64,000 bases of DNA from contig VJWN01000005.1 of assembly GCA_007644065.1 (NCBI GenBank), positions 1,674,001 through 1,738,000 of the forward strand, written 5' to 3'. Position 1 is the stretch's first letter, and every line of letters begins with the position of its first letter. A model generated the notes under the pieces. That model saw only the letters and a program-made list of their open reading frames with translations, was not told where the DNA came from and did not search any database. The stretch is from Margaritispora aquatica. Its lineage: Eukaryota; Ascomycota; Leotiomycetes; Helotiales; Discinellaceae. Made by a program: the position numbers and the translations under genes. Below, one piece after another: positions 46,620-58,571 of this stretch.

Positions 46620-48374
46620 ATGGCGTCCACAGTTGAGATAATGTCAAGCTCAGAAGGGACTGAGAACATGAGTGATAGCAGTACATTATCGAAATGTGTA
46701 AGCGAGGTTCATGATAAAACACCGCATCCAGATAGTGGTCCTCCCCAGCCTAAAAAGAGGGTAAAAGTGTACCCAGAGAGACCGAGTCGAGTTAGATCTA
46801 AGAAGCCAAAAGTGAGGACAGGTTGTAAAACTTGCAAGTAAGTTACACTAAACTGAAGCATGCCCATTTTATGGGGAGGATTCGCTAACAGGGGCAGAAT
46901 TCGGCGGGTGAAGTGTGGAGAAGAGTTCCCAAACTGCTCGAGATGCATAAAATTCGGAGTCAAGGTTCGTGTTCAAAAAGATCCCTAACTCAATCATCGT
47001 GAAAGAAGTAGAGAATTTCGAGGATATAACGTCGAGGCCCTACGCTAACAGTCTCGGCAGTGTGATGGCTATAACCAATCCGAGCCTCATCCTAAACCCA
47101 AACAGCAAGCTTTGCTTCCGAAGAGACAAAGAAGCCCTATTCGAATAATGCCCGAGACAGCACTATTCCAAAACGAGCATGAGCATCAATACTTCCTCTT
47201 CTTTCGTGACGATGTAGCCTTAGATCTCTCAGGTAATATCCCAGACAGTCTATGGAACTTCGTCGTCCTCCGCGCCTCAGTAGAAGAGCCAGCGCTCCGC
47301 TATCTTTCCGTAGCACTGTCAGCACTGCGTAAATCGCAGACGTATGCAACAGGCCCGGAGCACTCAAAGCATCATAGCTTTGCTATCGCTCAATACGGTC
47401 GGGCCTTGAAGAGGATCCAAAATGTCGTTGGCACGTATCGCCAAGAAGACGCGATTCGTATTTCGCTTATCTCTTCTTTGCTCATCTTCTGCTTCGAAAA
47501 TACCATTGGACAGTATGAGCAAGCAGTGACGCATATGAAAAGCGCATTAGCACTAATGCGTAGAAATCTCTCTCACACCAATAAACCATATTTGCAATCA
47601 CGAGCGGGACCAGGCATCACAGATCTGGAACGCGAAGTGATGGATTCCTTTGTGCGCCTCGACAATACGATCATGGCACGGCCGGGAGGACCGGCTAACG
47701 AGCCCAAGGTCAGCAGGTTACAGATGAAATACTCGAATGAGTTTGTACTCCCTGATCGATTCCATAATTCGGTTGAGGCAAAGCAGTATTTGGAGCATTT
47801 GCAGTACAGATCGATGCCCTTCTTGGCCCATATGCCGGATTATCTAGCGCTTGGCACTGCTTATGAGCCATATATTCCTTTGGATGACTTTCAGGAACTC
47901 GCATCACAGCTCGACGAGTTCGCATTCAGGTTTGCCCCTGTCCTCGCGAGGACAAAATCTATTGAGTTGGACGATTTCGCGGCCGCTGCTACAGTTCAGC
48001 TCCAATTTTTGGTAACGAGAGTATCCATTCTCAGAGTTGCATACGGAAATGATCCCATTCCTGCAGATGAGTTCATTGGCCAGTCGGCGGAAATTGTTGA
48101 TCTTTGTAGCAAGGTCGCTTGCGATCCAAAGCTCCGGAAGACATTTGTTATGAGCTGCGGTATTCTGCCAGCTTTGTTTGTAGTTCTGGTTATTTGTCCG
48201 AAGTTAGAGCTTAAGGTCGAGGCTGTTAGAATCTTGAAGAGCTTAAAGGGGAGGATTGAAGTTGTTTGGGATGCCTCAGCAATTGCCATCATGGGGGAAA
48301 GGATTATTTCTGCGGGAAGTGAACAAATGACGGGTTATGTGGGTCAGCCTACAGTGACGACTGAGCAGCGATAA
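46620..48374 (+). CDS. Zn2Cys6 fungal transcription factor
   Basis: Three exons (46620-46837, 46898-46964, 47061-48374) give 532 residues. The zinc cluster spans both introns: GCKTCK, then IRRVKCGEEFPNC, then SRCIKFGVKCDGY, with the spacing C-x2-C-x6-C-x6-C-x2-C-x6-C of Gal4-type binuclear clusters. A basic patch PKKRVKV and RSKKPKVR precede it (nuclear localisation and DNA contact). The rest is the fungal transcription-factor middle homology type of helical region (LRYLSVALSALRKSQ; SLISSLLIFCFENTIGQYEQA). The target genes are unknown; neighbours do not form a biosynthetic cluster. An in-frame ATG at 46554 adds 22 residues, but 46620 has the better context. Intron 2 uses a GTTCGT donor, as in the cyclophilin gene. 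Confidence 0.9.
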
Positions 48375-48878
48375 ACAGTCTATGAATCCAACGTACCTTT
48401 TTCAGGATTTGATTGTGACTATTCTCTGTGCCGAGGTTGAAAGGTGTCAAGGAAGGGAGGTCATGAAATAATGCCACGAGCAGATTTGACGACACACAAA
48501 ACGTGTTCAAAGAAAGCAATACTATTAACACTCAACAACTACAAGTACAACAGCTGAGAGCGCTATCTCGACGAAGAACAAGCAAGAGATACTGACTGGT
48601 ACTCAAAGTCTGGGCTTCATCTGAACCCGGCTGTTCTACCCACCAAATCCACAAATTTCCAGGATACCGACTGACCAGAAAACGCCAGAAATTGCCACAA
48701 CCATACAAAATCATTATACTCTCACATCATCCATCAATTAATCCATTCTACCCTTGTCACTTACACCATATCGAAACAGAAATAAAATCTCTGCGCATGA
48801 TATCGTCTTTCAAGTGGAATGTCGAATCTGCAGCCTGAACATGATTCTAGAAGAATGCGTGTCCTAGAAAACAGCTGC
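48375..48878. other. Convergent intergenic, nothing recognised
   Basis: Both flanking genes end here. I see only short random frames; polyadenylation signals of the two genes are expected. Confidence 0.5.
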
Positions 48879-51393
48879 TTACTTAGAACGTGGCTTTAGA
48901 TTCTTAATCTTGCGGCCCTTTAACTCTTCGTTGTTTAAGGTTTTGTATTCCCCAGACTTCCCGTATCGCTCATCCGTACTGTCTTCGCCTTGTGCCCTCA
49001 TCATTGGTTGATATGCCAACCCGAGCGTAGTGTGACGTCCAATTTGTCCAGCTAGTGAAACATCCTGATTTGGTGCTGATGATGTCGCGTCACTACCTTT
49101 AACTAGAGGCATCTGCTGGATGTTCTCTGGCATTAGAGCATTAAGGCTATTCGTACTTGATATGGAGCTATCGCTGCGCTGAGCAACAGGTTCCGATGAA
49201 GAAAGTGGTGAGGACGATCCAGATGTGGCAGAGTTATGGCTCACGTAGCTCGAAGTAGACATGCTATGATTGGGAATAGAGGGGGATGATGTAGAGATCG
49301 GCGGAACAGATGATAGCAACGATTTATCAAAGGCTGGGGTTGAAGACTGCTTGAAAGCAGATGTTTTTATCGTTGGAGCCGGGGAAGCTACAGCTGGTAC
49401 ATGAGACCTGTCATTGATAGCCGGCGATGTATCGGATGATCCAGATGTGTTGTTGCTCCCCTGTAGAGTGGCTTTGTCTTTGGAACTATTGGTTGCAGCC
49501 TTTTTGGGAGTCAGCTTTCCTACGATGCCAGGTGTTCCATGGTTCTCAATTGATGCATTGTCTTGCTGGTCCTTTGAAGCTTGGCTAGCATCCTTTGATG
49601 AAGAGGTAAAAGGGGCAGACATCGTTTCTGGAGCTTTTGGAGCGAACAATGGCGACGAGTCACCATCTTCCATGTCGATATCCGATTCATCTCCAGTGAC
49701 ATTCGGTGTGCTCGTAGGATGAGAGGCTGGGAATGACCCCATCTCAACAGATTGATTGGAGTGGGGAGTTCCGAGTGGAGGATTGGCATTGTGCAAATTC
49801 GCATCAGCGTCGTCCATTCTAACCTCGGACGACGATCTAGCATACCAGTTAGAGGTTTAAACAAGATAGAACAATTTCGAGATGGAGATCTTACTGTGCC
49901 ACGGAAAAGCTCTGGGAGGATGATTGGCTATGAAGTGAGAAACTGACACCACCCCTTCTTTCTAACATTATTCTCAATGCATTCAAGCATTCAGAAGCTT
50001 TCGTTGGATTTCCTAGGCTGTATCCTTCTAACTCAGCCTCTATGATCCCGGCAAAAAGATCTGGGTTTCCAGTGTGAACATCAACTTGAGCGCTAACAAA
50101 AGCACTGTAAAATGCCATCATACTTGCCCAAGTATTCATGAATATCGCTTTGTTGCCCAAAATGTGGATATTCGACATCAGTTTACCAACCAGCAATGCA
50201 ACAATATCTTCTTTGCTCTTTATATGAACATCGCTAATCTGAGACCACCGAATTAGCTTGTGGCATACTTAAAATAACTTCCAGTAGAACTCACCTGAAC
50301 TCCGAGGATGTCTCCAGAACTGGACACATTCACTGAGGCGGGATCAATTCCGGCACCCACGAGTAATTGGAATAGCGCAGTATCGATGGTAGACACTCGG
50401 GGAGAAGAGACCGCTTCCGGCAAGCTGCTAGCAGGGGCAGGTCCAGTAGGAGGCACATCGCTGTGAGCAGAAGACACCGTAGATTCTTCGGACGAAAGAG
50501 ATGTCCCGGAGACCGCGGGATCTGTGCTTCGAGGAGTCGACATCGATTCCGAGACTGCCTCTACTCGTGGATTATTGCCATTCAGAGGCTGTAATTGAAG
50601 AGGATCGCCTTGATGAGTCCGCTTGATTCCAAGAGGAGGCCAACTGCAAAGAGGGGCATGCACAACGGCAGGAGTGGGTGCAACTTTGATCAAAACAATA
50701 TCCTTGACATTATAATCCATCTGAAAAGTCAGTATACTGTAGACACACATGAAATTCGATTATCTACTTACAGAATCAGCAATAACATGTTGAACTGCGA
50801 TTTGAGCGTCATGATCAAACTAAGTTTTGTTTAGCTACAGGTCGTAAGAAGGTTGCAGATATACCGACAGGCATGGGGAGATCATTTCCGCGAGCTATTT
50901 GCTGTTGCTAGAAGTCAAGTTAGCATCATAGAACGGTAGCCTGTATGGCAAGAGAATACCATCACGGCTTAGCAAAACATACTTTCAAGAACAGTAAGAT
51001 CTTATATGCAACAGCTTCTCTCGCTTCCAGCATCCTAGAATAATTCTCTACTAAGAATTCCCTGCCGAACAACTTCGTCACATAGCATGTGAATTTGATG
51101 CCACCATTTCTGCGCAAGACGGTCTTGTAGCGGTAGAGCTCTGACTGCGACTGTTTCAACCGACCTAGCTCTTGATTGAGCATCCGCGAATAGTTGGTGG
51201 GTTGCTTTAGCTTCAGATCTTTTTGAATGGCTTTCAGTTCTGCGATTTGATACTCGAGTGGCTCCATAATACCTTCTGGATTTCTTGGATCGGGCACCGG
51301 AATCAACTCTGGCGCGCGTTCCAGATTTCGATCGCGTTCTCGAATAACGCCTTTACGGCCCATCTGCCGCTTGTGAGGTTGAATAGCGTCCAT
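48879..51393 (-). CDS. Unrecognised 741-residue multi-exon protein
   Basis: Six exons join in one frame: 50983-51393, 50869-50907, 50772-50819, 50295-50720, 49895-50238 and 48879-49836. Introns 1 and 5 carry CTAAC branch sites. I do not recognise the protein. Residues 1-137 are charged and helical, with a coiled-coil-like stretch (ELKAIQKDLKLKQ; LNQELGRLKQSQSELYRYK) and a conserved-looking GGIKFTCYVTKLFGREFLVE. The middle is Pro/Ser-rich. The segment from exon 5 (ISDVHIKSKEDIVALLVGKL; WASMMAFYSAFVSAQVDVH) is a well-formed helical region, and the last 300 residues are Ser/Thr/Pro-rich and disordered, ending in basic GRKIKNLKPRSK. A nuclear scaffold-like protein is a guess. The donor of intron 2 is GTCGGT, weak but the only one that keeps frame. 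Confidence 0.72.
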
Positions 51394-53399
51394 ATCTCGA
51401 AGTATGTGGTCAAAATTGCAGATCGAATGTAAGTTGTGGGCAGTTAGAATGGCAGACGTGATGAAACAGAAAAATGGTAGAAAGCTAGCCGAAAAAGTCG
51501 CGAGCGAGAATTCTTTTATATTACTGATGAAATCAACGAAAATGATTGTGCGGCAGAGTTTGGAGCTTCAACCAGTGGTGAGGAGATGGCATATGTGTCA
51601 AACCGAGTTGACACAATGACGCTTGATGCAGCGTTTTGTGTGAGAATGGAACTTGATATATACAAAATGTCTTGATACGCAGTTACTTCTATATTTGAAC
51701 GAACTACACGTCAAGATGTTGGACTACGGCTATGATATCATAATCATGCGGCTTTTCAGGATTTGAAGCAATTCTGAGAATGAATAATCTACTTGAGAAT
51801 AAGTAGCCGTGCTGAGTATGCATATAACATGGCTTTGTCAAGTTCCTACCAACTAGTTACCATAAGAATATAGGCAGAGAAGATAGAACTTGCTGATCTT
51901 TTTGTCTTCCGTTCTCTTTCAACAAGTAGTCGTCGATACTTGCAATTTCTGAAAAGATAGTATCTCTAGGTTGTAAAACATTTGACTAATTTTGGTATAA
52001 AAGGTTCGACCTATCCAAGTGAGTGATATAAAAAACCTTTTATTCCGACAAGCAGTGCAAAGCCTAACCGCATCATGATACTCAACTCAATACTGTACTT
52101 TATAGCACACGAAGCTGTGTATATTTTTGAAAGAATACATGAAGGTATAAACATAATCTGCTAAAAGAAGTTCTTCGGTTTATTGACATCGTGTCTGTAG
52201 CTGCTTGGGGGTTTGTGTCACGTGATAAACACAGCTCAAAAATGCAAAAGAATATATTTCAATTCTCCTCCAAGCAGGTTCGATTGACAAGTAGTGATAC
52301 CGAAGCATTCCTACCCACCCTGATTCAAACGACTACTGCCTCTATGTTAACCCTCGACGATACCAGAAGGCATTGGGGAGCATCAACGGCGAGAAATGGA
52401 TACTAAGCGTAGCGATTACCATTAAGCCACAAGGGCTGCTTAAAGGGTCTCAAGCCAGAGCTACTTGATTGAAAAGGTGTGGCGTAAATCATTATATAAA
52501 CCTCGGAACCAATCCACACTTGACCTAGGATTTGTCCATGTTCAAAATGCCCAAGTACATAGATAAAGAGTCGGAAAGCTGTCGATCGCTTTGCTTCTTC
52601 GCACATTGTTCTACAATCAATAGTTTGAAGAGCCCTTGGAAGATAGCAAGGAAGGTAAGAAACCCCTTGTGTTTATAACTAAATCATGAAAAGGTCTTCT
52701 TAACAAAATTACCAGCCAGGTAGCTATCTCTCTCTCGTGTTAATAGCATCAATTACTTCCACTCAACAACGAAGCTCATTCATCAAGCACCTATCTCTTG
52801 CAATATGTAACAACTTCAAGACTTATCACAACGGTCTCCCTTCCGTTAAACCCCACTTCTTTTCCGTAAACCAAGCCTTAGTACTCGAGGCAGTCTCTAC
52901 CAAGGTAAGATCACAATTCATACCATACAGCGCAAGAATGCATACCGCCCTTTCACTTGACATAATTCTATTGACATTTAACTCCATAACTCGAAGGATC
53001 AAGAGAGCGCTTCACTAGGGCAAAACAATGGCGTGGACTACACACTCTGTTGAAGTGGATAGTCCAAGTGATATACCGCCGTTTTGTGGGTAATATGACA
53101 GTCTTGACCTAGCATGGGAGTCGTTGAAATTGTTCACACACGCCCCACAAGTTTATGGACATGAGGAGTCCCCAAGATTCCAATAACACACAGGTACAAT
53201 GCAAAGCAGGGAGGACATCGAAGTAAATTCAACTAGGGAAGGGTTAAGATGATAAAAGCAGAGAAAACAGCGCAGAGATCCCACAGTCAACAATGCAAGA
53301 AGCAAGCAGCACGATACTTCCGCACAGCGGCTCATAAAATAGTTCTCATATTCCATCTATCTCTCTGAACACCACCACAATGTTGCTCGACTACACATC
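51394..53399. other. 2-kb intergenic region, no gene seen
   Basis: Short frames only. A reverse-strand sequence at 52412-52436 resembles the 5' half of a tRNA (A-box-like TGGCTTAATGG) but lacks a matching acceptor stem and T arm. No repeat stands out. Confidence 0.5.
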
Positions 53400-54512
53400 C
53401 TACTTATTCAACACCTTCAACAGCTCCTCTCCCTTGTGCCACTTCTCCACAATCTCCACTTGCTCCGCATACCAAGAATTCATTGTCTCTCCATCAACAT
53501 ATCCCATATGTGGACTCAGCAAAACACTGCTCCTTCCCTCTACTCCCCATTTCGTGGTTCTCCATTTGCTATCCAGTGGCAGCGGCTCAAGGTCAAAAGT
53601 ATCAAGTGCGGCACCTCGGATTGCACCTCTGTCCAGACAGTCCAGGAGAGCCGCCTCAGTCACGAGTGGACCGCGAGAAGTGTTGATGAAGAGCGCGCTC
53701 TTTTTGAGAAGGGCGAGATCCTCTGCATCAACGATACCGCGAGAACGTTCTGAAAGGACATAATGTACCGACAGGACATCAGCCTGCTTGAACAACTCCT
53801 CCTTAGATACAACTTGGAAGGTCTTCTCGCCATCTTCTTCAACCGGAAGACCGAGCTCGGCGGCTTTTTTGTCGGCAGCCTCTTGAGTGAGACTGTTGCT
53901 CCAGCACAAAATCCTCATGCCAAAAGATTGGTACATGATTCTGGCTACATTGCCGCCCAGTCTTCCTAATCCGAGGGTTGAAAATGTCTTCCCTGTTAGT
54001 CCAGTTGCAAGCTCCGTCTCCCAAAGGCCAGATTTCACATTGAGGTCATCGCTTGCGAGACACCGAGCAATTCCCAATATCAACGCCACAGCATGTTGAG
54101 TCGTTGAATCCGGGCCTTTTCTTTTTTTGGCTGCAACTGCAGGGGCGTCTGATCGGCCTGTTCCAAGCGCACCAGTCACAGGTATGTTGAGAGCTTTAGC
54201 TGCAGCCATGTCGATTCCATTATTTCGAGTGCCAGTCGTGAGTAGAACCTTGAGATTAGGAAGTTGTTTGAGTAATTCAGCTGGGAAGGGAGTGCGCTCT
54301 CGCATCGAAGAAATGATGGTAAAAGGCTTTAATCTATCGACTAGCTCTCTCTTCACATCTTCAGGTGTAGCAGCATTGTTGTATGGCAGTAAAGTGTTTG
54401 GGAATTCAATGATCTCAAAAGCTGGCTTCAGAATTTCGAAGTGCTTGGCAGCAACTCCTTGATAGTCATCAAGAATTGCCAGCTTAATGGCTCCAGGAGG
54501 AATGGGAGGCAT
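53400..54512 (-). CDS. D-isomer-specific 2-hydroxyacid dehydrogenase
   Basis: A single exon of 370 residues. The NAD-binding Rossmann motif is TLGLGRLGGNVAR (GLGRLGG at 181-187). The catalytic set of the family is in place: Arg280 in FINTSRGPLV, Glu309 in DTFDLEPL and His335 in LSPHMGYV. The start MPPIPPGAIKLAILDDYQG is typical. Family members reduce 2-oxoacids to D-2-hydroxyacids with NAD(P)H; substrate cannot be read. Residues about 116-137 (GTGRSDAPAVAAKKRKG) are a small insertion before the conserved TTQHAVALILG helix. It is transcribed away from the L-arabinitol dehydrogenase gene, sharing a 746-base promoter region. Confidence 0.92.
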   Translation of the reverse strand: MPPIPPGAIKLAILDDYQGVAAKHFEILKPAFEIIEFPNTLLPYNNAATPEDVKRELVDRLKPFTIISSMRERTPFPAELLKQLPNLKVLLTTGTRNNGIDMAAAKALNIPVTGALGTGRSDAPAVAAKKRKGPDSTTQHAVALILGIARCLASDDLNVKSGLWETELATGLTGKTFSTLGLGRLGGNVARIMYQSFGMRILCWSNSLTQEAADKKAAELGLPVEEDGEKTFQVVSKEELFKQADVLSVHYVLSERSRGIVDAEDLALLKKSALFINTSRGPLVTEAALLDCLDRGAIRGAALDTFDLEPLPLDSKWRTTKWGVEGRSSVLLSPHMGYVDGETMNSWYAEQVEIVEKWHKGEELLKVLNK

Positions 54513-55258
54513 TTTGAAAGTAGAAATATGATTGCAAGGAGCAACAGGTAGGTGTATAAGGGGCTCTAGGAAAGTTGATGAGCAAATATCTTCACTTGAG
54601 AGAATGAATGGTGTGTTATAGCCTCACTTAAACATAAATCGGTAGTTGATTTCAGCCTTGACAAATGTATGAGGTGAAAGGGTAAGAATACACCCGGTCG
54701 AATGTAATGCGGGGAAAAGGCGACATCGGCTTGTGAGCCTCATGAGCCTCATGACGCCAAACCAATTTCTCTCAAGCATCAGCAATGCTTGACTCAGGAT
54801 CTCTCGTCCTCGTCAGCAGCCAATCCTTCGAGCATTTATCATAGCTAGTAGTGGCATCGCCCGGGGAAGTAGGATTTTCCATGGAGAACTTTCCGGGCAT
54901 GGGAAACCATGACCAAAAACAGATCTCATTGGTGCGCATCGAATCTTTGGACAAAGTGGATCAACCAGTCCCATCGGTCTTATGCCACCCGACTTTCATC
55001 TTCAACCCCGCCTGCGTGGGATGATCCAGATACCGTCAAGTATACTTTCATTTCGTTCAATGTTACTCGTGGGCTAGTCAGAGAAGTCTCCAGACCTTGC
55101 AGCATATTGCTTATAGCCCGTGACGCAGAAGCTTGCGGATAATTCGCATTCAGGTCAGTTGACTGCATCCAAACTTAAGCAGTACCATCGTGTCTTCCTT
55201 TCTATAAATCCGTTACATCTTCGTGAAAATCGAAACCAAAGTTAGATACTTATCCGCA
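54513..55258. promoter_or_regulatory. Bidirectional promoter with CreA-like and XlnR-like words
   Basis: The region separates the divergent hydroxyacid and L-arabinitol dehydrogenase genes. It contains CCGGGG at 54861-54866 (fits the SYGGRG carbon-repression word), GGCTAG at 55072-55077 (fits the GGCTAR word of XlnR-type activators) and TATAAA at 55203-55208, about 50 bases before the L-arabinitol dehydrogenase ATG. Each word is short and could occur by chance. Confidence 0.35.
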
Positions 55259-56428
55259 ATGGCCCCTTCAGCAACAGAAATAATTCCCATCATGGAGAAA
55301 GCATCAAAAGCAAACATAGGTGTATATACCAACCCAGAGCACAAGCTGTGGGTTGGACCAGCTGAGCCAAGTGTTGAAAGCATTGCGACGGGAGAAAATC
55401 TGAAGCCAGGAGAGGTTACTATTGGAATCAAAAGTACTGGAATCTGCGGGTAAGCTTAAATATACATTGAATGGTTAACATCCGCTGACCTCACCAGCTC
55501 AGATGTACACTTCTGGCATGCAGGTTGCATTGGCCCCATGATTGTTACAGATACCCATATTCTGGGACATGAGTCTGCTGGAGTTATTCTGGCTGTTCAC
55601 CCTTCAGTTGAGAGCCTGAAAGTTGGTGATCGGGTGGCTATTGAGCCCAACATCATCTGCGGCGAGTGCGAGCCATGTTTAACTGGTCGATACAATGGTT
55701 GCGACAAGGTCCTCTTCCTGTCCACCCCGCCAGTGCCAGGTCTCCTCCGCAGATATGTCAACCACCCAGCAGCATGGTGCCATAAGATCGGAGACATGTC
55801 ATTCGAGGATGGTGCATGCTTGGAGCCTCTCAGCGTGTCTTTAGCAGCCATGCAAAGATCTGGTGTCAGTCTTGGTGACCCAGTATTGATCTGCGGTGCG
55901 GGCCCTATTGGCTTAATCTCCTTACTGTGTGCCCGAGCTGCTGGTGCATGTCCTATTGTGATCACAGATATCGATGAGGGCCGGCTAGCGTTTGCCAAAG
56001 AGTTGGTCCCCTCGGTCATCGCATTCAAAGTCGAGAGAATCCCAGTGGAAGAATCTGCCAAAGCTATCGTGGAAGCATTTGGCGGGATTGAGCCAGCGGT
56101 TGCGATTGAGTGCACTGGAGTTGAATCGAGCATAGCAGCTGCCATCTGGGCAGTGAAATTTGGAGGAAAGGTTTTCGTGATCGGTGTTGGAAAGAATGAG
56201 ATCAGCCTTCCATTCATGAGGTGTAGCGTTCGCGAGGTTGATCTTCAGTTTCAGTACAGGTACTGCAACACATGGCCAAGGGCCATTCGACTTGTGCAGA
56301 GTGGAATTATTGATCTGAAGAAGCTTGTAACACACCGATTCCAGCTCGAGGATGCGATTGAGGCTTTTGAGACGGCAGCAAACCCCAAGACTGGAGCGAT
56401 CAAAGTGCAAATCAAGAGCGAGGATTAG
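55259..56428 (+). CDS. lad1: L-arabinitol 4-dehydrogenase
   Basis: Two exons, 55259-55449 and 55498-56428, join at a split Gly codon to give 373 residues. This zinc alcohol dehydrogenase oxidises L-arabinitol to L-xylulose with NAD in the fungal pentose pathway. Catalytic zinc ligands are in TGICGSDVHFW (Cys63) and GHESAG (His88, Glu89). Structural zinc cysteines are in [17 protein letters not shown] (118, 121, 124, 132). The NAD site is CGAGPIGL (about 196-203). Long stretches such as [19 protein letters not shown] and [20 protein letters not shown] are characteristic of fungal LAD, and separate it from sorbitol and xylitol dehydrogenases only by degree. The length suits the family. The start at 55259 follows a TATA-like box; induction by pentoses is expected from the pathway. 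Confidence 0.9.
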
Positions 56429-56912
56429 GTCGGTGGACACATGGAATGTTATAGATTTCTGGATATCAGTTTAGTATAATTAGAAGAATATCAGAAGCCA
56501 TACTCCAAATATTGGTGAAGTTTGACTGTCTGTGGTGAGTCTGGATACTTTGCTTGTTCAGACACACAAGTCGAGATTGCAGGCTTTGACATCTTGATTC
56601 CAGATTCGTGAGAAGGCCACAAACTTCGAAGTGGCTGAATATCCCATCCTGTATTTATCGTGTTGATAATTTGTGCTGGAGCTTGCAGGAGCTAGAGCTG
56701 GAGTTAGAACATGGAGCTGAGTTATTAGAATGTTGATGGGAGAGAGACGCGATCTCGGCCACCGTAGTCTCATCACCCAATTCCTCCCGAGCCCTTACGA
56801 AAAAGTTCAATCAAGGCCCGAGATCGATCCATCACCCATTGAACGTCGACGACATTTCCAAATATCTCGTCAACTATTTCCTTCCGTCCTTTGAGTCCGC
56901 CTTCCTCTCAAA
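56429..56912. other. Intergenic between lad1 and ATP20
   Basis: No gene seen. It contains the lad1 3' end and the ATP20 promoter, with an AGCTGGAGTT/AGCTAGAGCTGG cluster near 56680-56710. Confidence 0.45.
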
Positions 56913-57684
56913 ATGTCTATGACACTCTCGCGCACCGTTTTAAGGCGATCTGCCAAGCTCCCCCTGGGCCGGACTGCAGCGCGATTTGAATCGACAACAA
57001 GCAAGGCCGCTGGAGCTGCTAAGGAGACCGCATCAAAGGCATCGCAGACGGCGTCCGAATACACATCTAAAGCATCAGAAGGGCTTTCGAAAGTTAGCTC
57101 TTCCGCTGGTCCAGCTATCAGTGGTGCAGTCAAGGGATTGGGCAATGCTTTGGGAAAGATCGGAGGACGAACTGGACGCTTGATTGCGTTCGTTGAGCGT
57201 GAGTTTCGGGAGCAGAGTGTCAATTGGAATTGACAAACCGAGCAAGAGATGTCAATGTCTAATTTGGTGATAACAGGACAAATCCCACCAACGATCTACT
57301 ATGCGCGTGTTGGATTGGAGCTCTCAAAGCTTGTCTTCAGAGGCCAGCAGATGACACCTCCGTGAGTCTCCATCGAGGGATACTACAGCAGAAGCTTAGA
57401 GCTAATAAGTTTTCTTTTACAGACCAGTCTCAACATTCCAGGCATACTTCCAGCGTTTGGTGAAGGGCGTCCGAAACCCACAATCTCTCTTCTCATCTGC
57501 CACCGAAGCTACGGCCAAGGCAGCAGAAAGCCCAAAAACTACCGCTTTCTCTTTCAGGAACATGGATCGTGCTCAATTGGCCTCTGGAGCCGTTATCACA
57601 GCTGAGCTTCTTGGTTTCTTCACAGTTGGCGAAATGATCGGCAGAATGAAGCTTATTGGATACCGAGGCGACACCCACCACTGA
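56913..57684 (+). CDS. ATP20: Mitochondrial F1Fo ATP synthase subunit g
   Basis: Three exons (56913-57198, 57277-57361, 57423-57684) join to about 210 residues. The N-terminus SRTVLRRSAKLPLGRTAARF is a basic, amphipathic mitochondrial presequence. An Ala/Ser/Lys-rich helix (KETASKASQTASEYTSKASE) is followed by the conserved subunit g core: PPTIYYARVGLELSKLVFR, STFQAYFQRLVKG, and a final membrane helix GAVITAELLGFFTVGEMIGR. That last helix carries a GxxxG-like spacing; in yeast Atp20 this helix contributes to dimerisation of ATP synthase and to cristae shape. Nothing suggests truncation. A second Met (third codon) is an equally possible start. Confidence 0.93.
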
Positions 57685-58571
57685 GCGAACAATTGCTACG
57701 ACGTGGAAGATGATGGGATTGTGCTGAAGCGTTGATGACGGATGGGTGGATGAATTAGACATGGGGCAGGACACGAGCTCGACGTGAGTTACCTAATGTC
57801 GAGGTTAAGAAAACCAAGATCATGGAGCTCCGCATTGTATTTGCACATATCCTGCGAACCTTTTCTTTGTATGTCTGTACATTATACCACTAAACAGCAT
57901 AATGGAGGGACTAAAAATTTACTGGTGGTTCCATTGTGACGGGATTTGAAAATGTAGAATATTGTACGGTATGTCTGATGCTCACCACCGTGAACAATCC
58001 GATAAAGCATCGGTGTTCACGAACGGGTGTTTATGCATACACTTGCTCGTACAATACTGTTATCATATCATGATGAACACTTTTTAGCAGCCCATCTTGA
58101 ACGATTGTCAAGAACTCTTTCAAGCCCACCTGGATAAACTAATTCCCGATTGGCTTGCCTGCTCCCAATCCAAAGGCTCTCTTCTCAACAACAACATTGC
58201 TTAGCTAACCTCCAGGTTTCCCTCTATTCTCAAAGCCTGTCACAGCAAGCAACATCTACTTGCTAAGTTTTGGGAGCTATGTTTGTCTAGTCAGCTCCAG
58301 TGCAGATTGACCGTGTCAATCCACTTTTGAAGCTTATGAAACCTTACCCCACCTGAGGAAGAACAAACCGAACGTAACGTGCCACTCAGAATGGCAGTAT
58401 CTTCAAGCACTAACACAACGGCAATCACTCACTGATCCCATTTGACTCTTCCCCTTGAACAATGTGATTGACTATTTTGAGGAGGAGGGGTTGATTGACA
58501 TCAAATCGAAGGCAATTGGGAATCTAATTGTTAAGCACCAAGAGGGATTACATAGAAGTGAAGGCTTCAGG
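57685..58571. other. Intergenic upstream of beta-mannosidase gene
   Basis: It holds a small inverted repeat, CGTGAACA at 57989-57996 and TGTTCACG at 58014-58021, 17 bases apart. In the last 120 bases the mannosidase frame is already open (in-frame ATG at 58455), but I see no coding support there. Confidence 0.45.

Noticed and set aside
52412..52436. tRNA-like 5' half on the reverse strand (GCCCTTGTGGCTTAATGG)
   Set aside because: The A-box resemblance is real, but no matching 3' acceptor strand and no proper T arm follow within 150 bases.
55597..56217. 206-codon reverse frame across lad1 exon 2
   Set aside because: It is a shadow of the dehydrogenase gene, without recognisable features.
57989..58021. 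8-bp inverted repeat downstream of ATP20
   Set aside because: Short, with a 17-base loop; expected by chance at this length and not in a place that needs a hairpin.
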